From a bacterium 210917-SL.2.15 (lineage in GTDB: Bacteria > Bacillota > Clostridia > Oscillospirales > Oscillospiraceae), in contig JAJCJC010000003.1 of assembly GCA_020555605.1 (NCBI GenBank), forward strand, positions 170,986-234,985: a stretch of DNA of 64,000 nucleotides. Reading direction: 5' to 3'. A program made the position numbers and the translations under genes. Shown piece after piece: positions 9,298-18,629 of this stretch (its first letter is position 1; every line of letters starts with the position of its first letter). The notes under the pieces were generated by a model. That model was not told the origin of the DNA. It ran no database searches and worked only from the letters and a program-made list of their open reading frames with translations.

Positions 9298-10623
9298 ATG
9301 GCAAAACCCATCGTTGCAATCGTAGGGCGTCCCAATGTGGGCAAGTCCCTGCTGTTCAATAAACTGATCGGCCAGAGGCTTTCGATCGTGGAGGATACGC
9401 CGGGCGTTACCCGTGACCGTATCTACGGTGAAACGGACTGGAACGGCCGACGCTTTACGCTGGTGGACACGGGCGGTATAGAGCCGAATACTGACAGCCA
9501 GATCCTGAATTTTATGCGCGAACAGGCTCAGATCGCGATCGATAACGCAACGGTCATTATCTTCCTGTGCGATATTAAGACCGGTTTGACCGCTTCGGAT
9601 CAGGAAGTGGCCAATATGTTGCTGCGCAGCGGAAAACCCATTGTGTTGGGCGTCAATAAAATGGACTCTACCGGTACGCTGAATCCGGATATTTATGAGT
9701 TTTACAACCTGGGCCTGGGCGATCCGATTCCGGTTTCTGCGGTTCATGGCCATGGCACCGGCGACCTTCTCGACGCCTGTGTACAGTATTTTCCGGAAGA
9801 AGACTCCGATGAGGAGGATGAAGACTACGTCAAGGTTGCCCTGATTGGAAAGCCCAATGTGGGCAAATCTTCGCTTGTCAACCGTATTTTGGGCGAACAG
9901 CGCGTCATCGTCAGCGATGTGGCCGGAACGACCCGGGATGCCATCGACTCCAAGTTTGAAAACCAGCAGGGAAAATATATTTTTATCGACACGGCCGGTA
10001 TGCGCAGAAAATCCAAGGTGGAGGAGAACGTGGAGAAATACAGCGTGCTCCGCGCCACCATGGCCATTGAGCGTAGCGATGTGTGCCTGATCATGATTGA
10101 TGCGCAGGAAGGGGTAACGGAACAGGACACCAAGGTGGCAGGGCTGGCCCACAATGCCGGAAAGGCCTGTATCATCGTGGTGAACAAATGGGATGCCATG
10201 GAAAAGGACGGAAAAACTATGGACGCTTACCGCGAACAGGTGCGCACGGATCTGGCCTATATGACCTATGCGCCGATTCTGTTTATTTCCGCCCTGACCG
10301 GGCAGCGGGTCAACCGCCTGTTTGAGCTGATCAACTATGTCAACGAGCAGTCTGCGGTGCGCATCACCACGGGCATGCTGAACAATGTTCTCTCCGATGC
10401 GCAGACCCGCGTGCAGCCGCCCACGGACAAGGGCCGTCGGCTGAAGATTTATTATATGACGCAGGTAGGCGTTAAGCCGCCTCATTTTGTGTGCTTCTGC
10501 AACGATGCGCGGCTGTTTCATTATTCTTACAAGCGTTATCTTGAAAACCAGCTGCGCAGCGTTTTTGGTTTGGAAGGCACGCCGATCATCATATCCATTC
10601 GTGAGAAGGGTGATGAGGGCTGA
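9298..10623 (+). CDS. der: Ribosome biogenesis GTPase Der (EngA)
   Basis: A 441-residue double GTPase. The first G domain starts with GRPNVGKS at residue 10 and the second with GKPNVGKS at about residue 185. Further motifs are DTPGVTRD, NKMD, DVAGTTRD, DTAGM and NKWD. A C-terminal KH-like domain binds rRNA. It acts in 50S subunit assembly. The plsY start overlaps its stop (TGATG), suggesting coupled translation. Confidence 0.97.
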   Translation: MAKPIVAIVGRPNVGKSLLFNKLIGQRLSIVEDTPGVTRDRIYGETDWNGRRFTLVDTGGIEPNTDSQILNFMREQAQIAIDNATVIIFLCDIKTGLTASDQEVANMLLRSGKPIVLGVNKMDSTGTLNPDIYEFYNLGLGDPIPVSAVHGHGTGDLLDACVQYFPEEDSDEEDEDYVKVALIGKPNVGKSSLVNRILGEQRVIVSDVAGTTRDAIDSKFENQQGKYIFIDTAGMRRKSKVEENVEKYSVLRATMAIERSDVCLIMIDAQEGVTEQDTKVAGLAHNAGKACIIVVNKWDAMEKDGKTMDAYREQVRTDLAYMTYAPILFISALTGQRVNRLFELINYVNEQSAVRITTGMLNNVLSDAQTRVQPPTDKGRRLKIYYMTQVGVKPPHFVCFCNDARLFHYSYKRYLENQLRSVFGLEGTPIIISIREKGDEG

Positions 10624-11270
10624 TGGGAACGGTACTGATCCTTTGTCTGCCGGCACTGGCGGCTATGGTGGCAGCCTACGCGCTGGGATGTGTCAATGGC
10701 TCCATTTTGGTGTCAAAGTATATTTTTGGGGATGATATTCGTAACCACGGCAGCGGAAATGCCGGACTGACCAATTTTTACCGCACGTTCGGCACGAAGG
10801 GTGTCGCGGGTGTGCTGCTCAGCGATATTTTGAAAGCAGTTATTGCCGTGCTGCTGGGTACGTTCCTGTTTGGATATTTTCTTGGCTTGCCTATGGTGGG
10901 GAAGCTGATTGCCACCAGTTTTGTTTTACTGGGGCACATGTATCCGATTACCTTTCATTTCCAGGGGGGGAAGGGCGTGCTGTCGGGCGTATCGGCACTG
11001 ATGGTCATCGATTGGCGCATCGCCTTGATTGCGCTGGCGGTGTTCCTGCTTGTCGCGGCGCTGACCCGGTATGTGTCCCTGGGTTCCATCTGTGCGGCGC
11101 TGACCTTTCTCGTATGTCTGTGGCTGTTTTACCACAATGTGTGCTTCGAGGTGCTGGGAGCGATCCCTGCGGGACTTTTGATTTTTGCGCACCGCTCCAA
11201 CATCAAACGGCTTCTTCATGGAACGGAAAATAAATTCAGTTTACATAGAAAAGAGGATGCGGCAAAATGA
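10623..11270 (+). CDS. plsY: Acyl-phosphate:glycerol-3-phosphate acyltransferase
   Basis: A 215-residue membrane protein with about five transmembrane segments. The conserved PlsY blocks are visible: GSGNAGLTNFYR near residue 40 and GGKGVLSGVS near residue 115. It transfers acyl groups from acyl-phosphate to glycerol-3-phosphate, the first step of phospholipid synthesis. It lies between der and gpsA with one- and four-base overlaps. The pairing with gpsA makes sense because GpsA supplies glycerol-3-phosphate. Confidence 0.95.
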   Translation: MGTVLILCLPALAAMVAAYALGCVNGSILVSKYIFGDDIRNHGSGNAGLTNFYRTFGTKGVAGVLLSDILKAVIAVLLGTFLFGYFLGLPMVGKLIATSFVLLGHMYPITFHFQGGKGVLSGVSALMVIDWRIALIALAVFLLVAALTRYVSLGSICAALTFLVCLWLFYHNVCFEVLGAIPAGLLIFAHRSNIKRLLHGTENKFSLHRKEDAAK

Positions 11271-12268
11271 AGATTGCGGTAGTTGGCAGCGGCGGTTGGG
11301 GCACTGCACTGGCCCTCGTTCTGCTGGAAAACGGACATGAGGTCACGCTCTGGTCCTTTTCCGAAAAGGAAGCGGAGATTTTGTGTAAGCAGAGGGAAAA
11401 CCCGCTGCTTAAGGGTATTACCCTGCCGGCGGCGCTGAAAATCTGCACGGAGATTGCCTGTGTGGCAGAGAAAGAGCTTGTGGTGTTTGCAACACCTTCC
11501 TTCGCCGTGCGCGAAACAGCAAAAAAAGCTGCACCTTATCTCGGGGACGGTACATTGCTTGTTTCGGTATCCAAAGGTATTGAAAAAGGGACGTCTTTGC
11601 GGCTGAGCCAGATCATTGACGAAGAGACGAAGGGACGCTGCCGCATTGTTGCACTGTCCGGCCCTTCCCACGCTGAGGAGGTGGGACGCCATGTGCCGAC
11701 GGGCTGTGTGGCCGCGTCATCGGATCGGGAAGCGGCAGAAATAGTGCAGGATGTTTTCATGAACGAACGTTTCCGTATTTATTCCAGTCCGGATATTGTA
11801 GGCGTGGAGCTGGCGGCGGCGCTGAAAAATGTGATTGCCTTGTGTTACGGTGTGTGCGACGGCCTGGGCTATGGAGATAATACCCGTGCGTTGCTGATGA
11901 CGCGGGGGCTGACGGAAACGGCGCGCTTGGGTGTGGCCATGGGCGGCAAGAAGGAAACCTTCGCGGGCCTGGCCGGAGTGGGCGATTTGATCGTCACCTG
12001 CACGTCCATGCATTCGCGCAACCACCGGGCGGGTATCCTGATCGGTCAGGGCAAGAGCGTGGAGGAAGCGCTAAAGGAAGTGGGCGCTGTGGTGGAGGGG
12101 TACTATGCCACTGAGACGGTGCGTACCCTGGCGGGGAAATATGGCATTGAAATGCCTATTTCTGAAGGAGCTTATCAAGTGCTGTATAACGGTCGCCATG
12201 CAAAGGATGTATTGATGGAACTGATGTGCCGCGATAAGAAGCACGAGATTGAGAACGCGAGTTGGTAA
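11267..12268 (+). CDS. gpsA: NAD(P)+-dependent glycerol-3-phosphate dehydrogenase
   Basis: A 333-residue enzyme. The Rossmann motif GSGGWGTA begins at residue 8, and the SVSKGIE and LSGPSHAEEV blocks follow. The catalytic Lys sits in AALKNVIALCYG and the C-terminal domain contains GLAGVGDLIVTC. It reduces dihydroxyacetone phosphate to glycerol-3-phosphate for PlsY. It is the last gene of the operon. Confidence 0.97.
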   Translation: MKIAVVGSGGWGTALALVLLENGHEVTLWSFSEKEAEILCKQRENPLLKGITLPAALKICTEIACVAEKELVVFATPSFAVRETAKKAAPYLGDGTLLVSVSKGIEKGTSLRLSQIIDEETKGRCRIVALSGPSHAEEVGRHVPTGCVAASSDREAAEIVQDVFMNERFRIYSSPDIVGVELAAALKNVIALCYGVCDGLGYGDNTRALLMTRGLTETARLGVAMGGKKETFAGLAGVGDLIVTCTSMHSRNHRAGILIGQGKSVEEALKEVGAVVEGYYATETVRTLAGKYGIEMPISEGAYQVLYNGRHAKDVLMELMCRDKKHEIENASW

Positions 12269-12276
12269 CAAACGAA

Positions 12277-12314
12277 GCGGCCAAAGCATATTCTATATGC
12301 TTTGGCCGCCTTTT
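12277..12314 (+). terminator. Terminator between convergent gpsA and asd
   Basis: A 15-bp perfect stem (GCGGCCAAAGCATAT with its complement), a 3-base loop and CTTTT. It may serve both strands, since asd converges on it from the right. Confidence 0.85.
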
Positions 12315-12379
12315 GATACCGATACGGAGAAGGGAACGGGAGCTGCTTCTTGTGGCGACTCCCGTCTCTGTTTTGTGCG

Positions 12380-13471
12380 TTAGTCTTTTGTGATATACCC
12401 TTCTGTGCACAGCAGTTCCGCCAGAAGTACGCCGCCGCCAGCCGCGCCGCGCAGGGTATTGTGGCTCAGGCCAACGAATTTGTAGTCGTACTGCGTATCA
12501 GGGCGCAGGCGGCCCAGAGAAATGGCCATGCCGCCCTCCAGATTGCGGTCCAGGCGGGTCTGGGGGCGATCCGGCTCTTCAAAATAGTGCAGGAACTGTT
12601 TGGGTGCTGAGGGAAGTGCCAGTTCCTGCGCGCGGCCGACATAGGAGGACCAGTCCGCTTTGATCTGCTCCATGGGAGGCGTGCAGCCATCCTTAAATTT
12701 CAGGAATACAGCGGCCATGTGGCCATCCTGGCAGGCGACACGGAAGCATTGCGCGGTGATGGAAAGATCCTCTACGGGGACAATTTTTCCGCCTGCCACA
12801 CGGCCGAATACTTTCAGCGGCTCCTGCTCGCTCTTTTCCTCCTCGCCGCCGATGTAGGGGATGCAGTTGTCCACCATTTCGGGCCAGCGCTCAAATGTTT
12901 TTCCGGCACCGGAAATGGCCTGATAGGTGCATACCAGCACTTTCTCTACGCCGTATTTCAACAGGGGGGCCAGGGCGGGGACATAGCTTTGGATCGAGCA
13001 GTTGGACTTCACTGCGATAAAGCCTTTTTTCGTCCCCAGCCGCTGTCTCTGTGCGTCAATAATGCGGATATGGTCTGCATTGATTTCAGGCACCACCATA
13101 GGAACGTCCTCGGTCCAGCGGTGGGCGCTGTTATTGGATACCACAGGGACTTCCAGTTTGGCGTACCGTTCCTCCAAGGCGCGGATTTCGCCTTTTTTCA
13201 TATTCACGGCGCAGAAGACAAAATCCACCTGATCGGCCAGTGTTTCGGCATCCTTCACGGCATCCAGCACTACAAGGGCTTTGGCCTTTTCGGGAATTTC
13301 TGTTTCCATGGCCCAGCGGCTGGCCACGGCCTCTTCGTATGTTTTGCCGGCACTTCCGGAACTGGCAGCCACGGCGGTCAGTTCGAACCAGGGGTGCCGG
13401 TCCAGAAGCGTAACGAAGCGCTGGCCCACCATGCCTGTGCCGCCGATAATTCCTACGCGATATTTTTCCAT
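12380..13471 (-). CDS. asd: Aspartate-semialdehyde dehydrogenase, archaeal/fungal-type branch
   Basis: A 363-residue enzyme with the NADP motif GGTGMVGQRF near the N-terminus. The catalytic Cys is in KSNCSIQS, and there is a later histidine-containing block. The sequence follows the branch otherwise typical of archaea and fungi: EINADHI, KSNCSIQS, and RVACQDGHMAAV near the C-terminal half. It reduces aspartyl-phosphate to the semialdehyde for lysine, threonine and methionine synthesis. It is monocistronic here. Confidence 0.92.
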   Translation of the reverse strand: MEKYRVGIIGGTGMVGQRFVTLLDRHPWFELTAVAASSGSAGKTYEEAVASRWAMETEIPEKAKALVVLDAVKDAETLADQVDFVFCAVNMKKGEIRALEERYAKLEVPVVSNNSAHRWTEDVPMVVPEINADHIRIIDAQRQRLGTKKGFIAVKSNCSIQSYVPALAPLLKYGVEKVLVCTYQAISGAGKTFERWPEMVDNCIPYIGGEEEKSEQEPLKVFGRVAGGKIVPVEDLSITAQCFRVACQDGHMAAVFLKFKDGCTPPMEQIKADWSSYVGRAQELALPSAPKQFLHYFEEPDRPQTRLDRNLEGGMAISLGRLRPDTQYDYKFVGLSHNTLRGAAGGGVLLAELLCTEGYITKD

Positions 13472-13536
13472 GCTGTATTCCTCCCATAAAAGTCATCAGA
13501 GAAACGTCCTGCTGCAAGAAAAGAATGGGAATTGGG

Positions 13537-13565
13537 TTGAAAAACGTCCCTGATTCTAATATAAT
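13537..13565 (+). promoter_or_regulatory. Promoter for the SpoIID-like gene
   Basis: TTGAAA, a 17-base spacer and TATAAT, about 100 bases upstream of the start codon in the divergent asd/SpoIID gap. It looks like a vegetative sigma-A promoter rather than a sporulation-sigma promoter. Confidence 0.7.
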
Positions 13566-13668
13566 AAAAAAAGTTATACGGCTCCTGCGGGAAAATTCCG
13601 CAAATTTTTCCTCATGGTAGCATATTTCAGGAATACTGTCAATTTCCAGTCCATATATGGAGGACAAT

Positions 13669-15372
13669 ATGAAGAAAACGATATTTTCACTTTTCCTTTT
13701 TTTTCTGTGCCTGCCCATTTTTTTGCAAATTGCCTGGGCAGGCGAGCAGGATACCCTGCGGGTGGGCTTGTATTACAGCGGTTCCGGAAGCAACGGAGCC
13801 TTGTTGTCGGCCAATTTGGAAAATTATGAGAACACTGGAAAAGGCTACTATTTTGGATATTATGATGGCGCGCGGGATTTTGTTGCATTGGGCACCACAT
13901 CCGAGACGCAGATCTCCATGTCCCAGGATATCAATCTGACCGTCAACAGCGACGGGAGCTACTCCACCGGGGCCAGCAGCGACGGCATTGGATGCTACCA
14001 TCTGCAGATGAATAAGACCTATGCCTCCTATGATCTGGCTTCTGCAGCGGCGGCGGGGTTGCTGGGGACGTATGGTACGGCTTTTCCTGCCTATGACAAC
14101 GGCTGTTTTGTCGTTCGCGTGGGAAACTATACTTCGCAGTTGGAAGCGGAGTCCAGCCTTTCCAGGACCGGTGCGGACGCTTCGGTTACCAGTGGGACAA
14201 GTTATACCGTGACGGTAACAAAAACTGGCACTAATCAGATTTTATTTGAATATGACGACAGCGGCAATACCTATCTGGCGGTAGAACCGCGGCCTGTGGG
14301 CGGCGCAAAGCCGCAGACTTGGTTTAAGGGATACCGGTATTACGGCGGGTTTGAATATGACCGATCTTCGGTGCTGTCCGGCGGGAAGATCAATGTGATC
14401 AATGTGGTGGATCTGGAAGATTATACTAAGTGCGTGATCACATTTGAAATGAGCCCTTCTTGGCCCGCGGAAGCTTTGAAAGCACAATCAGTCTGTGCCC
14501 GTACTTACGCACTGAATCAAAACAAGCACAACAGCCGTAATTTTGACGTGTGCTCCACGACGAACTGCCAGGTATACCGTGGCGCATCGGCCTGCCAGGA
14601 TGCTTCGGATGCAGCGGTGGATGCAACGGCGGGCTTGGTTATGTACTATGACGGCAAGATCATCGAGGCGGATTATTATTCTTCCAGCGGCGGTGCTTCG
14701 GAGGATTCGGAAAATGTCTGGACAGCAGCGCTGCCGTATCTGCGCGGGAAAAAGGATCCTTATGAAAGTACCATCAGCATTCCCAGCTACAACTATGAAA
14801 AGTCCTACAGTGCAGCGGAGCTGACTGCGCTGCTGCAGAATAAAGGCTACAGCATCGGAACCGTGGCGTCCGTACAAGCTAGTTATACAAGAATGGGGAA
14901 TATCTATTCGATCAGGTTTACAGATACGTCCGGCAAGAGCGTCACGGTGCAGAAAGAAAATTGCAGGCTTCTATTTTCTGCACCGAGCATGCGCTTTACG
15001 ATCAATTCCGACTCCGGAAGCACGGCCTCTGCAGAAACCGGCGCTTCCAGTGGTGGGACCTATTATATCAACGGGGAAGGGAGCACTGTTTCCTCCTTTG
15101 ACAGTCTTTATGCGGTCTCGGGCAGCGGAATGGTATCCAAATACAGTGGGGGGACAGTGTATGTGCGCACTGCCGACGGAACATCCGCGCTGAGCGGCGG
15201 CGAAGGCGGGAATGGCAGCACAACGGTATCCGGCAGTACATTTGTCATCAAAGGCACCGGAAATGGTCATAATGTGGGCATGAGCCAGTACGGCGCTTAT
15301 GCCATGGCAAAGCAGGGATTGACATACCGCGATATCCTGACCTTCTATTATACGGGGATTACCATTGAATAA
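13669..15372 (+). CDS. Secreted SpoIID/LytB domain protein
   Basis: A 567-residue exported protein. A signal peptide (MKKTIFSLFLFFLCLPIFL, cleavage near AWAGE) is followed by a region with a SPOR-like repeat (FVVRVGNYTSQLEAE). The SpoIID core then shows LEDYTKCVITFEMSPSWPAE, ALKAQSVCARTYAL, and ADYYSSSGG with EDSENVW. The C-terminus ends in the family block GHNVGMSQYGAYAMAKQG. SpoIID proteins cleave denuded glycan strands of peptidoglycan during engulfment. This longer version with an apparent sigma-A promoter may act in vegetative wall turnover. I use the ATG preceded by GGAGGA, four codons inside the longest frame. Confidence 0.87.
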   Translation: MKKTIFSLFLFFLCLPIFLQIAWAGEQDTLRVGLYYSGSGSNGALLSANLENYENTGKGYYFGYYDGARDFVALGTTSETQISMSQDINLTVNSDGSYSTGASSDGIGCYHLQMNKTYASYDLASAAAAGLLGTYGTAFPAYDNGCFVVRVGNYTSQLEAESSLSRTGADASVTSGTSYTVTVTKTGTNQILFEYDDSGNTYLAVEPRPVGGAKPQTWFKGYRYYGGFEYDRSSVLSGGKINVINVVDLEDYTKCVITFEMSPSWPAEALKAQSVCARTYALNQNKHNSRNFDVCSTTNCQVYRGASACQDASDAAVDATAGLVMYYDGKIIEADYYSSSGGASEDSENVWTAALPYLRGKKDPYESTISIPSYNYEKSYSAAELTALLQNKGYSIGTVASVQASYTRMGNIYSIRFTDTSGKSVTVQKENCRLLFSAPSMRFTINSDSGSTASAETGASSGGTYYINGEGSTVSSFDSLYAVSGSGMVSKYSGGTVYVRTADGTSALSGGEGGNGSTTVSGSTFVIKGTGNGHNVGMSQYGAYAMAKQGLTYRDILTFYYTGITIE

Positions 15373-15396
15373 ACAGAACAGGAAGAAATACACAGA

Positions 15397-16422
15397 ATGA
15401 AAACCCATGATTTTTATTATGATTTGCCAGAGGAACTGATTGCGCAGACGCCGCTGGACCGGCGGGACGGATCGCGGCTTCTGGTATTGGATAAACAAAC
15501 CGGTGCACGGAAGCATATGCATTTTTATGAGCTTCCGCAGCTGCTCCGCCCGGGTGACTGTCTGGTAATGAACGATTCCCGGGTTTTGCCGGCACGCCTG
15601 TTGGGCCATCGGGAGCCAGGCGGCGGCGCCTGCGAAGTGCTGTTGCTGGTGGATCGGGGCGAAAAGACCTGGGAATGTCTCGTGCGGCCGGGCAAAAAAA
15701 TGAGAACTGGAGCCAAACTCACTTTTGGCGATGGAACGCTGAGGGCGGAGGTCACGGAAGAGTTGCCCGGCGGGAACCGTCTGGTGCGCTTTGACTATGA
15801 GGGGATTTTTCTGGAAGTGCTGGAACGTTTGGGTAAAATGCCGCTCCCGCCTTATATCAAGGCGGAACTGCAGGATCCGGAACGGTATCAAACTGTATAT
15901 TCCAAGGAGGTTGGTTCCGCGGCTGCGCCTACTGCGGGGCTTCATTTTACCAAAGAGTTGCTCGGCCAAATCGAATCGATGGGCGTGAAGCTCTGCTATG
16001 TTACGCTTCATGTAGGCCTCGGGACATTTCGTCCTGTAAAGGAAGATGACATTACAAAGCATGAAATGCATAGCGAATTCTGTATGATTTCGCAGGAAAC
16101 AGCGGATGTGATCAATGAGACCCGAAAGCGGGGCGGACGGGTGATCTGTGTCGGAACCACATCCTGCCGCACCATTGAAAGCTGGGCGGAGGAAGACGGC
16201 ACGCTGAAGGCTTCTGCGGGCTGGACAAATATTTATATTTATCCCGGCTACCGGTTCAAGGCTCTGGACTGCCTGATTACCAATTTCCATTTGCCGGAAT
16301 CAACACTGATCATGCTGGTTTCCGCTCTGGCCGGCAGGGAACATGTGCTGGAGGCTTATCGAGAGGCTGTGGCGCTTCGCTATCGGTTTTTCAGCTTTGG
16401 GGATGCGATGTTTATTGGATAA
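15397..16422 (+). CDS. queA: S-adenosylmethionine:tRNA ribosyltransferase-isomerase
   Basis: A 341-residue enzyme beginning [19 protein letters not shown], the classic QueA N-terminus. Further blocks are [25 protein letters not shown] and [10 protein letters not shown]. It transfers the ribosyl moiety of SAM to preQ1-tRNA to give epoxyqueuosine. It is followed 48 bases later by tgt, the enzyme that inserts preQ1. Confidence 0.97.
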   Translation: MKTHDFYYDLPEELIAQTPLDRRDGSRLLVLDKQTGARKHMHFYELPQLLRPGDCLVMNDSRVLPARLLGHREPGGGACEVLLLVDRGEKTWECLVRPGKKMRTGAKLTFGDGTLRAEVTEELPGGNRLVRFDYEGIFLEVLERLGKMPLPPYIKAELQDPERYQTVYSKEVGSAAAPTAGLHFTKELLGQIESMGVKLCYVTLHVGLGTFRPVKEDDITKHEMHSEFCMISQETADVINETRKRGGRVICVGTTSCRTIESWAEEDGTLKASAGWTNIYIYPGYRFKALDCLITNFHLPESTLIMLVSALAGREHVLEAYREAVALRYRFFSFGDAMFIG

Positions 16423-16470
16423 AAGAAACATCCCCGTTTCATTTCATTCGAAAATACGGGAGAGTTGCTT

Positions 16471-17601
16471 GTGTTTGAAGTAGTAAAGACCGAAGGAAAA
16501 GCCCGGCGCGGCGTATTTCAATGCGCCCATGGAACGGTGCGGACGCCGGTGTTCATGAACGTCGGCACACAGGCTGCCATCAAAGGCGGCGTTTCTGCGC
16601 TGGATTTGAAAGAGCTTGGCTGCCAGATCGAGTTGTCCAACACCTATCATTTGCATGTGCGGCCCGGCGACGATACTGTGCGCGCACTGGGCGGGCTTCA
16701 TAAATTTATGCGGTGGGACGGCCCGATTTTGACGGACAGCGGCGGTTTCCAAGTGTTCTCTCTGGCCAAACTGCGCCAGATCCGGGAAGAGGGAGTGACA
16801 TTTGCCTCGCATGTGGACGGCCGCAGGATTTTTATGGGGCCGGAGGAGAGCATGTGCATCCAAAGCAATCTTGGCTCGGATATTGCCATGGCTTTTGACG
16901 AATGTGTGGAGAACCCGGCGCGCTATGAATATGCCAAAGCCTCGGTGGAGCGCACCACACGCTGGCTGGAGCGCTGCATCCGGGAGCATCGGCGGTTGAA
17001 CGCCCTTCCAGATGCGGTCAATCCGCACCAGCAGCTTTTCGGCATTAATCAGGGATGCACATATAAAGATCTGCGCATCCATCATATGCAGCAGATTGCG
17101 CAGTTGGATTGCGACGGCTATGCCATCGGTGGTTTGGCGGTGGGAGAGCCGACAGAAATCATGTATGAGATCCTGGACGCGGTAGAGCCTTATGCGCCCA
17201 AGGAAAAGCCACGGTATCTGATGGGGGTTGGCACGCCGTCCAACATTATAGAGGGGGTAGCCCGCGGCGTGGACTTTTTCGACTGCGTGATGCCTGCCCG
17301 CAATGCACGACACGGGAAGTTATACACTTGGAAAGGTGCCATCAATCTGAAAAATGAAAAATACAGGTTGGATGAAAGTCCCATCGATGCAGAATGTGAC
17401 TGCCCGGTCTGCCGTAATTTTTCCAAAGCGTATCTGCGCCATTTGATGAAGGCAGAGGAAGTGCTGGCGTTGCGGCTGTGCGTCATGCACAATCTGTATT
17501 TTTATAACAAGCTGATGCAGCGCATCCGCGATGCGCTGGACGCGGGGGCATTTGCACAGTTCCGGGCGGAGTACAGCGGCGTGCTGGATGAGCGCATCTG
17601 A
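16471..17601 (+). CDS. tgt: tRNA-guanine transglycosylase
   Basis: A TIM-barrel enzyme of about 376 residues. TPVFMNVGTQAAIKG and LTDSGGFQVFSL carry the first catalytic Asp. DFFDCVMPARNARHG carries the nucleophile region. The zinc site appears as CDCPVC with a later CVMHN. I choose the GTG at 16471, eight bases after GGGAG; a TTG two codons upstream is possible. It exchanges guanine-34 for preQ1 and works with queA. Confidence 0.96.
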   Translation: MFEVVKTEGKARRGVFQCAHGTVRTPVFMNVGTQAAIKGGVSALDLKELGCQIELSNTYHLHVRPGDDTVRALGGLHKFMRWDGPILTDSGGFQVFSLAKLRQIREEGVTFASHVDGRRIFMGPEESMCIQSNLGSDIAMAFDECVENPARYEYAKASVERTTRWLERCIREHRRLNALPDAVNPHQQLFGINQGCTYKDLRIHHMQQIAQLDCDGYAIGGLAVGEPTEIMYEILDAVEPYAPKEKPRYLMGVGTPSNIIEGVARGVDFFDCVMPARNARHGKLYTWKGAINLKNEKYRLDESPIDAECDCPVCRNFSKAYLRHLMKAEEVLALRLCVMHNLYFYNKLMQRIRDALDAGAFAQFRAEYSGVLDERI

Positions 17602-17621
17602 CGGGAAAACTGGAAAAAGAC

Positions 17622-17650
17622 TTGAAATCTGTAAAATTATTCTGTATACT
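17622..17650 (+). promoter_or_regulatory. Promoter for yajC
   Basis: TTGAAA, a 17-base spacer and TATACT, in the tgt-yajC gap. Confidence 0.75.
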
Positions 17651-17708
17651 ATATGCTAATGCGTTATGCAGGGAATACCGAATGTGACCACAAAGGAGTT
17701 TTTTAAAA

Positions 17709-18095
17709 ATGGGCAATGGAGATATGACTTATACCCTGATTATGATCATCATTCTGATCGCTGTGTTCTACTTGTTTATGATCCGCCCGGAGAGTAAGCG
17801 CAAGAAACAGCAGGAAGAAATGCGCAGCAACCTGCGCAAGGGGGATCAGATCACAACGATCGGCGGTGTGGTAGGCCGTGTTGTGAAGATTGAGGAAAAC
17901 ACCATCATCATCGAGACCAGCGAGGATCGCGTGCGTATGGAGTTTGCCAAGTGGGCGGTTTCCACTGTGGGTGTACAAAAGAGCATCGAGGATACGAACA
18001 ACAATAAAAAGAACCGCAAAAAGCAGACTCCTGAGGAGCGTGCAGAGTCCTTCAGCTTGGAGGATACCGCTTCCGAAGAGGCAAATAAGGAATAA
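17709..18095 (+). CDS. yajC: Preprotein translocase subunit YajC
   Basis: A 128-residue protein with one N-terminal transmembrane segment (YTLIMIIILIAVFYLFMI), then RPESKRKKQQEEMRSNLRKGD and QITTIGGVVGRV. It is an accessory of the Sec translocon with SecDF, which here lies 32 kb away. The C-terminal tail is charged. It follows queA-tgt, a common order in bacteria. A GC-rich hairpin lies immediately downstream. Confidence 0.93.
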   Translation: MGNGDMTYTLIMIIILIAVFYLFMIRPESKRKKQQEEMRSNLRKGDQITTIGGVVGRVVKIEENTIIIETSEDRVRMEFAKWAVSTVGVQKSIEDTNNNKKNRKKQTPEERAESFSLEDTASEEANKE

Positions 18096-18101
18096 TTTTC
18101 C

Positions 18102-18146
18102 CCCCCTTCCGCATATGCTTTCCATGCAGGCGGAAGGGGGATTTTT
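18102..18146 (+). terminator. Terminator-like hairpin that also covers the next ribosome binding site
   Basis: CCCCCTTCCGC pairs with GCGGAAGGGGG over a 17-base loop, then ATTTTT. It has the form of an intrinsic terminator after yajC. Its 3' arm (GGAAGGGGG) is also the only ribosome binding site of the gene starting at 18148. Confidence 0.6.
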
Positions 18147-18147
18147 C

Positions 18148-18582
18148 ATGGAAAAGAAGAAGAGTTCAGATCCTGCAGAATTACTGCGTGCTGCGGTAAA
18201 AGGGCTTATTGTCATGGCTGTGCTGTTTGCTGCGGGTGTACTGTTTTCTGCGGCTCTGATCTACCGCGGCGTGATCCCGATGGAATACGCGCGTATTCTG
18301 CTCTGGGCGTCCGTTGCTGCGGCTGCCTTTGGCAGCACGGTTTTCTGCGCACTGCGGCAGAAACGGCCGGTTTTTTTGACGGGAGTCTTTGTGCAGGGGA
18401 TTTTCCTGGCGGTGCTGGTGCTGTCGGGGATGCTGGCTTGGGAAAGCATGACAGACTGGCTGGCCTTGGCGGTTGCGGTTGTGGCGGCGATAGGCGCTGT
18501 GTTTGCCGCTTCTGTGTTGTTTGGGAAAAAGAAAAAGAAGAAATTTCAGAAAAATGCGGCGATACGATTGAAAAAGAAATGA
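18148..18582 (+). CDS. Small four-helix membrane protein, TIGR04086-like
   Basis: A 144-residue protein with four hydrophobic segments, short basic loops, and a very basic tail (KKKKKKFQKNAAIRLKKK). From memory, TIGR04086-family membrane proteins sit between yajC and the SCIFF peptide gene in many Clostridia, which matches this position; I could not check it. Its function is unknown. I start at the ATG at 18148, seven bases after the GGAAGGGGG site; an ATG at 18124 lies in the loop of the hairpin. Confidence 0.7.
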   Translation: MEKKKSSDPAELLRAAVKGLIVMAVLFAAGVLFSAALIYRGVIPMEYARILLWASVAAAAFGSTVFCALRQKRPVFLTGVFVQGIFLAVLVLSGMLAWESMTDWLALAVAVVAAIGAVFAASVLFGKKKKKKFQKNAAIRLKKK

Positions 18583-18596
18583 TCTTATGATAAAAT
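18568..18596 (+). promoter_or_regulatory. Promoter of the SCIFF precursor gene
   Basis: TTGAAA, a 17-base spacer and TAAAAT. It overlaps the last codons of the upstream membrane-protein gene and ends 33 bases before the SCIFF start codon, so the precursor has its own promoter. Confidence 0.72.
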
Positions 18597-18629
18597 AGCT
18601 ATACTTATCGAAGCAAGGAGGGAAATTTG

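Noticed and set aside
9295..10656. Minus-strand open frame of 453 codons opposite der
   Set aside because: Exact antisense of der, with no family motifs or RBS; der is unambiguous.
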